A DNA stretch of 64,000 bases from Phycisphaeraceae bacterium. Lineage in GTDB: Bacteria > Planctomycetota > Phycisphaerae > Phycisphaerales > UBA1924. A model generated the notes under the pieces. It had not been told where the DNA came from, did no database searches, and saw nothing but the letters and a program-made list of their open reading frames with translations. Positions 1 to 8,708 of the stretch are shown in pieces. A program made the position numbers and the translations under genes. How positions within the stretch are numbered: the stretch's first letter is position 1; each line of letters opens with the position of its first letter. The stretch is taken from the NCBI GenBank assembly GCA_019636675.1, contig JAHBXC010000002.1, positions 372,001 through 436,000 of the forward strand. Direction: 5' to 3'.

Positions 1-132
1 ATCGGAGAAGTGCACCTCGACGCGGGTCACACGGTCGGCGAACCGCCCGATCTCGGAGTCGAGCGTGTTCTCGACGTGGGCCTCGAGCGGGACGGACGAG
101 TCGACGTTGGCGTAGTTGAACTGGATCTGCAT
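1..132 (-). CDS. Ribosome hibernation factor HPF/RaiA family, N-terminal part
   Basis: Only the first 44 codons are in the window; the gene runs off the left edge. The N-terminus MQIQFNYANVD followed by a helix rich in acidic residues and RFADRVTRVEVHF matches the start of the HPF/YfiA (sigma-54 modulation) fold, in which a beta strand begins at the first residue and leads into a helix and a second strand. Family members bind the 30S decoding centre and stall or dimerise ribosomes in starvation. The start is well supported: AAGGAG lies 7 nt before the ATG. Long or short HPF cannot be told apart because the C-terminus is missing. Confidence 0.75.
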   Translation of the reverse strand, partial: MQIQFNYANVDSSVPLEAHVENTLDSEIGRFADRVTRVEVHFSD

Positions 133-230
133 GTGGGGACTCCTTAGGCCGGTGGGGTCTCGTGCGGCCCCTGCGCGGTGTACGGGAGCGGGGGGATGGG
201 GGTTCGGCGTTTGGAGCGTTGCGAGGCACG

Positions 231-259
231 AAAAAGGCCCGAGACTGGGTCTCGGGCCT
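231..259 (-). terminator. Rho-independent terminator of the large exported dockerin protein
   Basis: A perfect 11-bp stem (235-245 with 249-259) with a 3-nt loop is followed on the minus strand by five T. It sits about 27 nt beyond the stop codon of the gene ending at 287. Confidence 0.85.
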
Positions 260-286
260 GAAGGGTCTGGGATGTGTCCGGGCGGA

Positions 287-3200
287 TCAGTTACACGCCG
301 TGCCGAAGTTGGTCAGCATGATGTTGAGGTCTCCGAAGTCCACGACGCCGTCGGCGTTGAGGTCGGCGGGCATGTTCTCGCCCTTGTTGCCGAAGCAGCT
401 GAGGAGCAGGTTGAGGTCCGCGAAGTCGACGAGGCCGTCGCCGGTGGCGTCTCCGACGCAGCCGGTGGGGTCGAAGGTCTGGAAGGCGATGGAGGCGACG
501 GGCTCGCGTGTGCCGTCGCTGTCGAGATCGGCGAAGATCACGACATCGAAGAGCTGGCCGGGGCGGTACTCATCGAAGGCGACATCGAACCGGCGCGTGG
601 CGGTGTTGCCGGGCGCGACGGTCGCGTAGTTGAGGAAGCCGTTGCCGGGGTCGTTGCCGTTGATGCGCAGGACGCCGCCGCCCTGGACCTCGTAGAAGAG
701 CGCGCCGTCGGCCTCGCCGACATTGGCGACGGTGAAGCCGACGTTGAAGGTTTCGCCGAAGGGGATGCGGATCGGCCCCGTGGGGTCAGCGACTTGCAGG
801 CACCACTGGGGCAGGGGCGAGCCGGGGTTGATGATGGTTGACCTGATCTGCCCGCTCGCGGTGTAGGCCTGGTTCGTGCCCAGGTCGGTGACGATCGCTT
901 CGAGGCAGGTCGTCGAGCCCTGCCCGAGGGTGCCCTCGCAGTCGACGACGATGGGGATGTTCACGCACCCGCCTGGTGGGACGGTGACGGAGCCCATGTT
1001 GGGCGTGATGAACATCGGCAGCACGGCGTTGGGGCATCCGGGTCCGGTGACGCTGCCGATGGTCCATCCGTAGTTCTTGGGCACGGTGGAGTTGTTGCAG
1101 ATGGTCAGCGTCATGGTGACGGACTGATCGATCGGCCAGCAGCAGGTCTCGAACTTGGTGAGATGGACCTCGGTGTCGCGTGGGTCATCGATGCAGGGGT
1201 TCGGATTGCAGGAGGTGTTGTCGCCGAGGTAGGTCCCGTTGAAGATTTCCGTGCAGTCCGCCTGCGTGGTGACGGTGCAGAGCGGTTGCGGCACGCCGGG
1301 TCGTTCGTAGCAGCACGCCCCGCGCGGGTCGGGCTTGTGGTCGCAGATGGGGATGTCGATGCAGATCTCTCGCGTGCAGCACTGATTGAGGTTGATGTCA
1401 TGGATGCTCATCTCGAAGCAGAGCTCTTCGCCCGGCGTCGCGCCGGTGATCATGACCATGATGGGCTGCGAGGTCTGGTTCGGCCCGACTGGCGGGACGA
1501 GCGCGATGTAGTTGGGCGTGATGGTCACGCCGGCGGGTGGGTAGAAGAAGATGTGGTGCAGGGTGTCGGGGGTGAGGTTGTCGAACTGGAAGGTGTAGAG
1601 GTAGGAGCCGGGCACGCCGTCGGGGGAGCAGACGATGTACTCGTTGTCCGCGCGGATCTGGAAGCAGTCGCAGTCGGGCGTGATGCAGACCTCGACGGAG
1701 CAGCAGTTGTTGCCGGTGGCGTCGAGGAGCGTGACGATGAAGCAGAACTCTTCGCCCGAAGTGAGCCCGCTGAAGTTGACCTTGACAGTGGCGGAGCTGC
1801 CGTCGGCGATGAACTGCTGGATGATGTTGGGCGACACGCCGATGGGGTTGCCGGGGGGCATGGGGGTGATGAGGATGGTCTGCGCGTCGACGCCCGAGTT
1901 GTTGTTGATGACGAGCGTGGCGCTGACGCTGCCGCTGCCGTCGAGAGCGCATTCGATCTCGGCGACGTCGACGGTGCAGCTGGCCTTCTTGCAGATCGTG
2001 AGGTCGCAGAGAAGCGCCTCGCCGGTGGGGCGGCAGCAGTCGTCGCCCGCGCTGCTGGAGACGCCCTGCTTGAGCGTGACCTGCACCTGGAGGTACTGGC
2101 CTACCACGCCTGTGAAGGGGACATTGGCCTGCACCATCGTCCAGGGTCCGGAGGGGATGGGCGAATCGCTGGCGCGCACGCGCACCATGACCTGCGCGCC
2201 GCCGACGAGGATCGCGTTCCAGTCGACGGTCTCCCACTCGCAGGCGAGCATGCCGCCGTCGTGGATGAATGTCCAGCTGCCCTGCGGCGCGATGCTCAGG
2301 AGCTGCTCGCCGGTCATGTCGCTGTAGTTGTACGGGAAGCCGCCCGCGCCGAGGTCGACCGCGAGGTCGGCGGTTCCCTGCGGCCCGATGTTGGGGTCGA
2401 TGCGCGTCGCGTTGTTCGAGGAGTTGTTGATCGCCCAGACCTTACCGTTGTGGTCGACGGCGACGCCGTGGGGCGTGGTGGCGTTGACGAAGGGAGGGCC
2501 CGGATAGCTGACATTGACCGTGCCGGACCCGACGGGCGTGCCGGCGGTCGTGAAACGGCTGAGCGTGTTCGTGCCGGAGTTGGCGATCCAGACCTCGCCG
2601 TTGGTGACGACGATGCCGCGGTTGAGCGAAGCGCTGTTGTGGGGGATGGTCGTGACCGGCGTGGCGCTAGTGGGGAAGCGGAACGCGTTGGACTGGAAGG
2701 GTGTGGATGTCCAGATGTTGCAGGTCGCGGGATCGAAGGCGACTCCGTAGTTGTGGATGAGCGGGAACGATTGCGTGTTGGTGTTGGTGTCGTAGCGGAG
2801 CATGATGGGGTTGAACTGCGGCCCCCATGTGGCCGACCAGAGGATGCCGCAGGAGTCGACAAGCCCGCCGTAGCCGCCCGCGAAACTGGTCGCGGTGAAC
2901 GCGCTGAGGGGGACCTGCGTTGCGGTGGTGTTGTCGAGCTTCTCGAAGCGCCGGTTGCCCGTGCCGCCGACCCAGACGTCGTTGTTGCCATCGACGGAGA
3001 CATGCCGGACGCCGGTGCCGTCGGTGCGGGTGTAGGCGGTGATGCACTCGTCGTCCGCGGAGGCGACGCCGCCGTTGTCGTCGATGGCGCCGGGCAGATT
3101 GGTCCAGGGCAGGATGGTGTTGACGTAGTCGGCGTTGAACGCGCCGGTGGTGTGGGGGTAGCCGCGTGAGGTGCGGATAAGCCCGTCACCGTCGCGATCC

Positions 3201-3829
3201 TCGCATGTGCAGTAGTTGAAGGGTCCCTGGAGGTAGTCGCCCAGGGGGTTAGCGACGAAGGAGAAGCCGCCGCCCGCGACCGGGATCTTGTCGCCGCGCA
3301 CGCCGCCCATGACCAACCCGATGCGCGTGACGGAGCCCTTGACGTTGGTTTCTGCGCGGTTGCCGACCCAGATATTGCCGAACGCGTCGATCGTGGTGCG
3401 CGATGGTTCCTTGGCGCGTCCGTCGGGCGCGCTGCGATACTCACCCACGACGTCGCCCTCGTTGATGCCCAGGGAGGGGATGTTGTCGGTTGCGATGCGG
3501 ATGACCGTGCCGCGCCCCGTCATGGCGACGCCGATAAACGGCCAGGGCTTGATGTCTTCGGTCTTGAGCCGGAGACACGCGTCGCCGGTGGCGGGGTCCT
3601 GCACAATCTCAAGGTTGAAGAGCTGGCCCTGGCGGAAGTCGAGCGCCGTCGTGTAGACAGTACATGGCCCGCTGTTGATGGGCTGCGCGAGCGAGGACGC
3701 GCCCATTGCGAGGGAGAGCAGGGCGCCGGACGCTCGCATCGCAAGGTCGCGGAGGCGCGATCGTGCGCTCCCCCTTGTCGAGGCGTGCGTGCTCGGGTGC
3801 CCGACGGGGCGTGAATCCTGCCGCGCCAT
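287..3829 (-). CDS. Giant exported protein with Vgb/NHL-like beta-propeller, Cys-rich repeats and C-terminal dockerin-like pair
   Basis: 1,180 residues. I chose the ATG at 3829 (MARQDSRP) because GAGGAAG lies just upstream; an in-frame start 11 codons earlier has no such site. A twin-Arg-free signal peptide with a long basic n-region ends near ASSLAQ (about residue 55). Residues about 90-480 contain repeated blades such as VRHVSVDGNNDVWVGG, GEVWIANSGTNTLSRF and HGVAVDHNGKVWAI, typical of streptogramin-lyase/NHL propellers. About 600-900 holds at least two copies of a beta-sandwich module, each with CC pairs (NNCCSVEVC, NQCCTREIC). The C-terminus has two calcium-loop motifs, GDATGDGLVDFADLN and ADLNADGVVDFGDLN, separated by about 20 residues. 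In Phycisphaerae such pairs are read as dockerin-like or surface-anchoring modules. A role on the cell surface is inference; no catalytic site was recognised. Confidence 0.8.
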   Translation of the reverse strand: MARQDSRPVGHPSTHASTRGSARSRLRDLAMRASGALLSLAMGASSLAQPINSGPCTVYTTALDFRQGQLFNLEIVQDPATGDACLRLKTEDIKPWPFIGVAMTGRGTVIRIATDNIPSLGINEGDVVGEYRSAPDGRAKEPSRTTIDAFGNIWVGNRAETNVKGSVTRIGLVMGGVRGDKIPVAGGGFSFVANPLGDYLQGPFNYCTCEDRDGDGLIRTSRGYPHTTGAFNADYVNTILPWTNLPGAIDDNGGVASADDECITAYTRTDGTGVRHVSVDGNNDVWVGGTGNRRFEKLDNTTATQVPLSAFTATSFAGGYGGLVDSCGILWSATWGPQFNPIMLRYDTNTNTQSFPLIHNYGVAFDPATCNIWTSTPFQSNAFRFPTSATPVTTIPHNSASLNRGIVVTNGEVWIANSGTNTLSRFTTAGTPVGSGTVNVSYPGPPFVNATTPHGVAVDHNGKVWAINNSSNNATRIDPNIGPQGTADLAVDLGAGGFPYNYSDMTGEQLLSIAPQGSWTFIHDGGMLACEWETVDWNAILVGGAQVMVRVRASDSPIPSGPWTMVQANVPFTGVVGQYLQVQVTLKQGVSSSAGDDCCRPTGEALLCDLTICKKASCTVDVAEIECALDGSGSVSATLVINNNSGVDAQTILITPMPPGNPIGVSPNIIQQFIADGSSATVKVNFSGLTSGEEFCFIVTLLDATGNNCCSVEVCITPDCDCFQIRADNEYIVCSPDGVPGSYLYTFQFDNLTPDTLHHIFFYPPAGVTITPNYIALVPPVGPNQTSQPIMVMITGATPGEELCFEMSIHDINLNQCCTREICIDIPICDHKPDPRGACCYERPGVPQPLCTVTTQADCTEIFNGTYLGDNTSCNPNPCIDDPRDTEVHLTKFETCCWPIDQSVTMTLTICNNSTVPKNYGWTIGSVTGPGCPNAVLPMFITPNMGSVTVPPGGCVNIPIVVDCEGTLGQGSTTCLEAIVTDLGTNQAYTASGQIRSTIINPGSPLPQWCLQVADPTGPIRIPFGETFNVGFTVANVGEADGALFYEVQGGGVLRINGNDPGNGFLNYATVAPGNTATRRFDVAFDEYRPGQLFDVVIFADLDSDGTREPVASIAFQTFDPTGCVGDATGDGLVDFADLNLLLSCFGNKGENMPADLNADGVVDFGDLNIMLTNFGTACN

Positions 3830-4189
3830 GGTGACTTCCTCTTCTGCGCAACGGTGGCGCACGATCTGATGACTGTTGCTGCGATGTCTTTGTGAGTGGG
3901 CCTACGAGATGCTGAATCTCACGGGGCCAGCGGCGCGAGTCGCGTCGTCGCCTTGGAGCAGCGCTCCAGAGTACAGGCAAATCGCGGCGGGCACAATATT
4001 TATCTTTTTTGCTGCAACCGGCCGGGGGCCCGGGACTTCGGACGCCCGGTGCTTTCCCGGGGTGTCTGCTCCCCGCGGGCCGACACTGGACCGGCCGGGG
4101 ACTTGCCGTCCGGGGCGGGTGGCCTATCGTTGGGGCCTGCCCGGGGCCCCGGGCCTGTTTGATCGCACGCCGACCAGTCGAGCCACGCC
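3830..4189. other. Divergent intergenic region with a candidate minus-strand promoter
   Basis: 360 nt between the large exported protein and rpmE. It holds the candidate promoter at 3968-3996 and a 16-bp perfect palindrome GCCCGGGGCCCCGGGC at 4139-4154 in the leader of rpmE. A TATCGT hexamer at 4124-4129 is a possible -10 element for rpmE. I see no gene. Confidence 0.5.
3968..3996 (-). promoter_or_regulatory. Candidate promoter of the large exported protein
   Basis: On the minus strand TTGTGC (3996-3991) and TACTCT (3973-3968) are separated by 17 nt. This would give a leader of about 130 nt. It is a sequence match only and moderately weak. Confidence 0.3.
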
Positions 4190-4420
4190 ATGAAAGACGG
4201 CATCCACCCCAAGTACTACCCGAACTGCAAGGTCTACTACAACGGCGAGGTCGTCATGACGACCGGGGCGACCGTCCCGGAGCTCCACGTCGATGTCTGG
4301 TCGGGTTCGCACCCGTTCTTCACCGGCAAGCAGGCGTTCGTGGACGCCGCGGGCCGCGTCGAGAAGTTCCAGCGCAAGTTCGGCGGGAACTACTTCGCCG
4401 GCGGCAAGAAGAAGGCCTGA
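4190..4420 (+). CDS. rpmE: 50S ribosomal protein L31, cysteine-poor type
   Basis: 76 residues, the usual size. It opens MKDGIHPKYY and has the family signature SGSHPFFTGKQAFVDAAGRV followed by a Lys-rich tail. The zinc-binding L31 form carries CxC and CxxC; here those places read VYYNG and WSGSH, leaving one unrelated Cys (C13), so this is the zinc-independent form. It is followed by its own terminator and then by prfA, the common rpmE-prfA order. No clear Shine-Dalgarno sequence is seen. Confidence 0.93.
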   Translation: MKDGIHPKYYPNCKVYYNGEVVMTTGATVPELHVDVWSGSHPFFTGKQAFVDAAGRVEKFQRKFGGNYFAGGKKKA

Positions 4421-4455
4421 GCGAAGCCATCGCTCTCGAATCTGGACACCCCACG

Positions 4456-4483
4456 ACGCCCGGTCATCCGGGCGTTGTTCTTT
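4456..4483 (+). terminator. Terminator after rpmE
   Basis: 8-bp stem ACGCCCGG/CCGGGCGT with a TCAT loop followed by TGTTCTTT, 36 nt after the rpmE stop. Confidence 0.7.
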
Positions 4484-4532
4484 GAGGGGCTTCGCGCCCG
4501 ATCTCGCGTCGGTGTGAGCCGCGGCGGCTTCA

Positions 4533-4538
4533 TATGCT
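4533..4538 (+). promoter_or_regulatory. -10-like TATGCT of prfA, probably leaderless
   Basis: TATGCT lies 7 nt before the GTG at 4546. No Shine-Dalgarno sequence is present. It belongs to the recurring TANNNT set of this window. Confidence 0.4.
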
Positions 4539-4545
4539 CAGGCCC

Positions 4546-5667
4546 GTGACCGACCAAGCCCACGACCATGAACACCTGACGCCCCGGGTCCGGGCCGCGC
4601 TCGACCGGATGCTGGACGAGGCCTCGCGGATCGAGGAGTCGCTCGCGGCCCCCGAGGTGTCCGGCGACTTTCGCAGGTCGCGCGAGCTTGGCATCCGGAA
4701 GGGGGCGCTCGCGCCGGCTGTTTGGGCCTACCGGGAGGTGCTCGAGGCCGAGCGTGAGGAGGAAGACCTTCGCGCTGCGATCGAGCAGGGGGGGGCGGGG
4801 GCGGACGCCGAGTCGCGTGAGTTCGCCGAGCTGGCCAGGGCCGAATTGCCTGGCGTGCAGCGCCGCATCCGCGACGCGTCGGCGCGCGCGATCGAGGCGC
4901 TGGTGTCCTCCGACGAGGCGAAGGTCGGCGCGGCGATGCTCGAGCTTCGCGCAGGCGTCGGCGGCGACGAGGCGGCCCTGTGGGCCGGAGACCTGCTGCG
5001 CATGTACGAGCAGTTCGCGCAGCGGCGCGGATGGCGCGTCGAGACCATTGACCTCTCAGAAGGTCCGACCGGCGGCGTGAAGTCCGCGGTGCTCGCGGTG
5101 CGCGGCGAGGGCGTGTGGGAGGCCCTCGCGCACGAAGCCGGTACCCATTGCGTCAAACGCGTCCCGGCGACCGAAACGCAGGGGCGCATCCACACCAGCA
5201 CCGCGACGGTCGCGGCACTGCCCGAGCCCGAAGAGGTCGACCTGAAGATCGACCCGGCGGATGTGGTGGAGCATGTCACCACGGCGCAGGGCCCGGGCGG
5301 GCAGAATGTCAACAAGGTCGCGACCGCGGTCCATCTCGTGCATACCCCGACGGGCGTCGAGGTGCGCATGCAGGAGAGCAAGAGCCAGCGCCAGAACCGC
5401 GAGAAGGCGTGGCGCCTTCTGCGCGCGCGCCTCTACGAGATCGAGCTTGAGAAGGCGCGTGCCTCGCGCAACGCCGCACGCGCCTCGCAGATCGGCGGCG
5501 CTGAGCGGTCGGAGCGGATCCGCACCTACCGGTTCAAAGAGAGCATCGTGGTCGATCACCGGCTGGAGCGTCAGTTCAATTTGGGCGAGGTGCTGGACGG
5601 GGGGCTCGACGCGCTCGTGGAGGGGCTGCGCCGGCGCGAGATCGAGCGACGGATTGTCGAGATCTAA
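4546..5667 (+). CDS. prfA: Peptide chain release factor 1
   Basis: 373 residues. Recognises UAA/UAG stop codons and triggers peptide release on the ribosome. The RF1-specific tripeptide PAT is at about 207-209 within RVPATETQGRIHTS, and the catalytic GGQ at about 251-253 within GPGGQNVNKVATAV. The N-terminal coiled segment and the basic QNREKAWRLLRARL helix fit the family. An in-frame ATG at 4534 gives four more residues, but it lies inside the TATGCT element, so I prefer the GTG at 4546. Follows rpmE; the methylase gene prmC often found next is absent here. Confidence 0.92.
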   Translation: MTDQAHDHEHLTPRVRAALDRMLDEASRIEESLAAPEVSGDFRRSRELGIRKGALAPAVWAYREVLEAEREEEDLRAAIEQGGAGADAESREFAELARAELPGVQRRIRDASARAIEALVSSDEAKVGAAMLELRAGVGGDEAALWAGDLLRMYEQFAQRRGWRVETIDLSEGPTGGVKSAVLAVRGEGVWEALAHEAGTHCVKRVPATETQGRIHTSTATVAALPEPEEVDLKIDPADVVEHVTTAQGPGGQNVNKVATAVHLVHTPTGVEVRMQESKSQRQNREKAWRLLRARLYEIELEKARASRNAARASQIGGAERSERIRTYRFKESIVVDHRLERQFNLGEVLDGGLDALVEGLRRREIERRIVEI

Positions 5668-5823
5668 GTCCCTCTGATGCAATGCGTTGGAGCTTTGTGT
5701 CGCGATGGGCGCCTGTTTTGGGTTGCACTCGAGTGCCGCTTCCCTCATACTGGGGCCTCGGGCGACGCTGGGGAATGGATGCGTCGCTCGCGCATCGAAC
5801 CCTGGAAGGGAAGGAGCACTGTC

Positions 5824-6624
5824 ATGAGAAGCACGGCTTTGTGCGCCGCGACGATCGCGGCGGGAATGGGCTGCGCCGCGCACGCGCAGCTCGTCGTCGG
5901 CAACGACCAGTCGGCGGCCACGAACGCGATGTATTACATCGACCTCGGAACCGGAACCGCGACCTCGATCCTCTCGGGCGCGGCGGCGCAGGCGTGGGGT
6001 ATGGCCTACGCCGGAAGCACGAACACGCTGTACTGGAACAACGGCGGCGTCCTTCGCGAAGCGTCGTTCAGCCAGTCCGGCCTCACGCCCTCGGCAGGCG
6101 TGCAGTTGACGTTCAACGGCGCGAGCATGAATGTCACCGGCATGGCGTGGTGGAACAACCGCCTCGTCGGGTATCGCAGCATCACGCTCCCGGGCATCTA
6201 TGAGATCGATCCGCTCACCGGCGTCACGACGCTTCTCGCCGCGACGCCTGCGGCCACGGACTTCGGCGGGCTCGATTCCGACGGCGCGCGCCTCTACGGG
6301 CTCAACGACGGCACGGGCCTCCAGGGGCGCGGGCTGTACAGCATCGATACTGGCAGCAACTCCTACTCGCTGCTCGCGCCCTATCCCGCGGGCGACACCG
6401 ATATCGACGGGCTCGCGATCGGCAACGGTCGCGCGTACTGGGTCAACGATGTCGGCTCGCAGGACATCCTCGTGTACAACCTCACGACGAACATGTTCGA
6501 AGCGTCGATCTCCAGCCCGTTCGGCACCGGAGGCATCTTCTCCGCCGGCGCGTTCATCCCGACCCCCGGTGCCGCGGCGATCCTCGGGCTGGGCGGTGTG
6601 GCGATGCTGCGCAGACGGCGCTGA
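5824..6624 (+). CDS. Exported protein with PEP-CTERM-like sorting signal
   Basis: 266 residues. The ATG at 5824 has AAGGAG 7-8 nt upstream and opens a signal peptide (MRSTALCAATIAAGMG ... AHAQ). The mature part has repeated short beta-rich segments (LYGLNDGTG, GLYSIDTGSNSY, DIDGLAIGNGRAYWV) like a small propeller. The C-terminus, IPTPGAAAILGLGG followed by VAMLRRRR, is the planctomycete version of the PEP-CTERM tripartite tail: Pro-rich motif, hydrophobic span, Arg cluster. This predicts processing and sorting to the cell surface by an exosortase-type system. The binding partner or substrate is unknown. Confidence 0.8.
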   Translation: MRSTALCAATIAAGMGCAAHAQLVVGNDQSAATNAMYYIDLGTGTATSILSGAAAQAWGMAYAGSTNTLYWNNGGVLREASFSQSGLTPSAGVQLTFNGASMNVTGMAWWNNRLVGYRSITLPGIYEIDPLTGVTTLLAATPAATDFGGLDSDGARLYGLNDGTGLQGRGLYSIDTGSNSYSLLAPYPAGDTDIDGLAIGNGRAYWVNDVGSQDILVYNLTTNMFEASISSPFGTGGIFSAGAFIPTPGAAAILGLGGVAMLRRRR

Positions 6625-6666
6625 ACAGAGTCGATCAGCCATCTCCGTTGAGTACTACACCCAGCC

Positions 6667-6690
6667 GCGGCGAGCGATCGCCGCATTTTT
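6667..6690 (+). terminator. Terminator after the PEP-CTERM-like gene
   Basis: 7-bp stem GCGGCGA/TCGCCGC with a GCGA loop, then ATTTTT. A second small inverted repeat CCCGAAG/CTTCGGG follows at 6694-6709. Confidence 0.75.
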
Positions 6691-6903
6691 CATCCCGAAG
6701 TGCTTCGGGAGAACGGGAATATGACAGAGCCCCACAAGTGGGTGAAAAAGTGTTGACAGCTCGGGAGCCGGACGATAGTTTCGATATTCAGGGCGCGTGC
6801 CCATCCACCCCGTTCTGCCACCGGGCGTTCCGGCGAGCGGTATTTCTTGGGGGGGTGGGGGTGCATGCACTTTCGCTGCCGTTGGCGGCGGGAAGGAGCA
6901 GCA

Positions 6904-7581
6904 ATGCTCACACCAAGTCGAATCGTTTCCATAATCGCATCGTGTGCGCTCGCCACCGCGTTCGCGTGCGCTGGCGGCTCGCACTCGCTGCATCAGGAAG
7001 GCGCGCGCGTGCATGAGGCGCGGAGCGCCGATGTCCTGCTGCGCGAGGGATCGAGGTTGTCGCTGCGTGAGGCGTCGCAGCTCACCGCGCACATGGGCGG
7101 CGAGGAGTTCGTGCTTGTCCCTTCCGCGCACGGTGTCAAGGTCGCGGGTGTCGGGGTTGGCGTGGGCGCGAACACCGGGCGATCCCTCGAAGGCACGCTC
7201 TCCGACGGACTCTGGTGGTTCCCCGAGGGCGCCATCCTGCACGACGGCGAGGGTTACCCCACGGTGCTCCCGGCGCGATCGCTCGCGCTCGTCGGTTCGC
7301 AGGGCATGAACGACTTGCTCTTCGGGCAGGTCTCCACCAACGGGGGCGTCACCTGTAAAGACGGCTTCTACGCGTGCTGCGGCCAGAACCAGCACGGCCA
7401 GTGGCGCGCGAAGTGCATCCAGGACAACACGACCACGCTAGGCGGCGCGGACTACCCCACGAGTTGCACGAACGGCGGTCCCGGCTCGACCGCGTGCGAC
7501 AACGGCACATCGCTGATCCCCTTCTCCGTCGTGCCCGAGACGGTGAACCAAGCCGGCGCTGCGCGCCTCACGCCGCACTGA
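6904..7581 (+). CDS. Exported protein of unknown function with a small Cys-rich C-terminal part
   Basis: 225 residues. ATG at 6904 preceded by GGAAGGAG. Signal peptide about residues 1-24 (MLTPSRIVSIIASCALATAF), with a Cys near its end that does not form a clear lipobox. The middle is Gly/Leu-rich beta. The last 80 residues contain six Cys (TCKDGFYACCG, KCIQD, SCTNG, ACDNG), suggesting disulfides. Not recognised as a known family. A strong terminator follows at once, so it is probably monocistronic. Confidence 0.7.
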   Translation: MLTPSRIVSIIASCALATAFACAGGSHSLHQEGARVHEARSADVLLREGSRLSLREASQLTAHMGGEEFVLVPSAHGVKVAGVGVGVGANTGRSLEGTLSDGLWWFPEGAILHDGEGYPTVLPARSLALVGSQGMNDLLFGQVSTNGGVTCKDGFYACCGQNQHGQWRAKCIQDNTTTLGGADYPTSCTNGGPGSTACDNGTSLIPFSVVPETVNQAGAARLTPH

Positions 7582-7606
7582 TCTGATCCGGCTTCATCAC
7601 GCACAC

Positions 7607-7642
7607 AGCCGGGGCCGGGTGATCCGCTCGGCCCCGGTTTTT
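7607..7642 (+). terminator. Strong terminator with seven T
   Basis: 9-bp stem CCGGGGCCG/CGGCCCCGG (7607-7615 with 7627-7635), 11-nt loop, then TTTTTTT. Confidence 0.9.
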
Positions 7643-7723
7643 TTGTCCTCGGGCTTTTTTCAGCGTTCCGATCGAGCGCGCGATTCGGTACAGTGTGCGG
7701 ACCCGAACCGGAAGGAGGGACCC

Positions 7724-8683
7724 ATGTTCCGCATCGCAACCGCCACTGCCTGCACGCTCTGTGTTCTGACGCCCGCCATTGCCGGCGCGCTCCCCGATGT
7801 CGCGATCGTCGCCGCCGCGTCCAACACGACGATGGCCGACACCAACACGCGTTACACGGATGTACGCGACAAGCTCCTCGCGACCGGGAAGTTCAACAGC
7901 GTGTCGATCTACAACGCGACGCGGTTCAATCCCGCGGGCGGAACGCCCTCGCTCGCGACGCTCCAGCAGTGGGACGCGGTGATCGTCTGGAGCAACGATT
8001 CGTTCGAGGACGCGGTCGCGATGGGCGATGTGCTCGCCGACTATGTCGACGCCGGCGGCGGCGTCGTGGTCGCTGTCTTCGCGAACACGAGCACGAACAC
8101 GGCGCGGTTCCTGCAGGGGCGCTGGCAGCAGGGCGACTACATCGCGATCCCCCAGGGCGGGAACTTCGTCCAGGGGGCGGGACAACTCGGGCAGGTGCTC
8201 GACCCCGATCACCCGATCATGGAGGGCGTGACGACCTTCGTGACCCGCTGGGGCGTCAACGCGCAGGGCATGATCTTCGGCGGGTATCGCCCGACCAACC
8301 TCAATGTGACGCCCGGCTCGACGATCATCGCGAGATGGAACACCGGGCACACGCTCGTGGCGCTCTCGCCAAACCCGCGCGTCGTCGAGCTCGGCTTCCA
8401 CCCGGTCTCGAGCGATGTCGTTCCCACCGCCTACTGGGACGCCGACACCGACGGCGACATCCTCATGGCCAACGCGCTGTGCTTCGTCGCGTCGAGCGGT
8501 CCCGCGCCGTGCCCGGGCGACGCGACGGGCGACGGCGTCGTCAACTTCGCCGATCTCAACGCCGTGCTCAGCGACTTCGGCGCGAGCGGCCCCGGCGTCC
8601 CCGGCGATGTGACCGGCGACGGGGTGGTGAACTTCGCCGATCTGAACCTGGTGCTGAGCGTCTTCGGGTCGTCGTGCCGCTGA
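7724..8683 (+). CDS. Exported ThuA/glutamine-amidotransferase-fold-like protein with C-terminal dockerin-like pair
   Basis: 319 residues. ATG at 7724 follows GGAAGGAGGG. Signal peptide MFRIATATACTLCVLTPAIAGA. The body runs DVAIVAAASNT, then a strand-helix pattern with AVIVWSNDSFED and VLADYVDAGGGVVVAVF, which resembles the ThuA-like/class I glutamine amidotransferase fold of Planctomycetes; a catalytic Cys was not found, so this is a fold guess. The tail has two motifs, GDATGDGVVNFADLN and GDVTGDGVVNFADLN, about 34 residues apart. A TACAGT hexamer at 7689-7694 may be the -10 element. AroDE starts 25 nt downstream. Confidence 0.7.
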   Translation: MFRIATATACTLCVLTPAIAGALPDVAIVAAASNTTMADTNTRYTDVRDKLLATGKFNSVSIYNATRFNPAGGTPSLATLQQWDAVIVWSNDSFEDAVAMGDVLADYVDAGGGVVVAVFANTSTNTARFLQGRWQQGDYIAIPQGGNFVQGAGQLGQVLDPDHPIMEGVTTFVTRWGVNAQGMIFGGYRPTNLNVTPGSTIIARWNTGHTLVALSPNPRVVELGFHPVSSDVVPTAYWDADTDGDILMANALCFVASSGPAPCPGDATGDGVVNFADLNAVLSDFGASGPGVPGDVTGDGVVNFADLNLVLSVFGSSCR

Positions 8684-8696
8684 TCGTCCGGGTGGG

Positions 8697-8702
8697 TACG
8701 CT
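8697..8702 (+). promoter_or_regulatory. -10-like TACGCT of aroDE, probably leaderless
   Basis: TACGCT lies 6 nt before the GTG at 8709; no Shine-Dalgarno sequence is seen. Confidence 0.4.
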
Positions 8703-8708
8703 CTGCCC

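Noticed and set aside
1163..3169. 668-codon open frame antisense to the large exported protein
   Set aside because: High GC with biased third positions opens long frames on the opposite strand. The minus-strand protein has a signal peptide, repeats and dockerin-like ends; the antisense product is Ala/Gly/Arg/Val low complexity.
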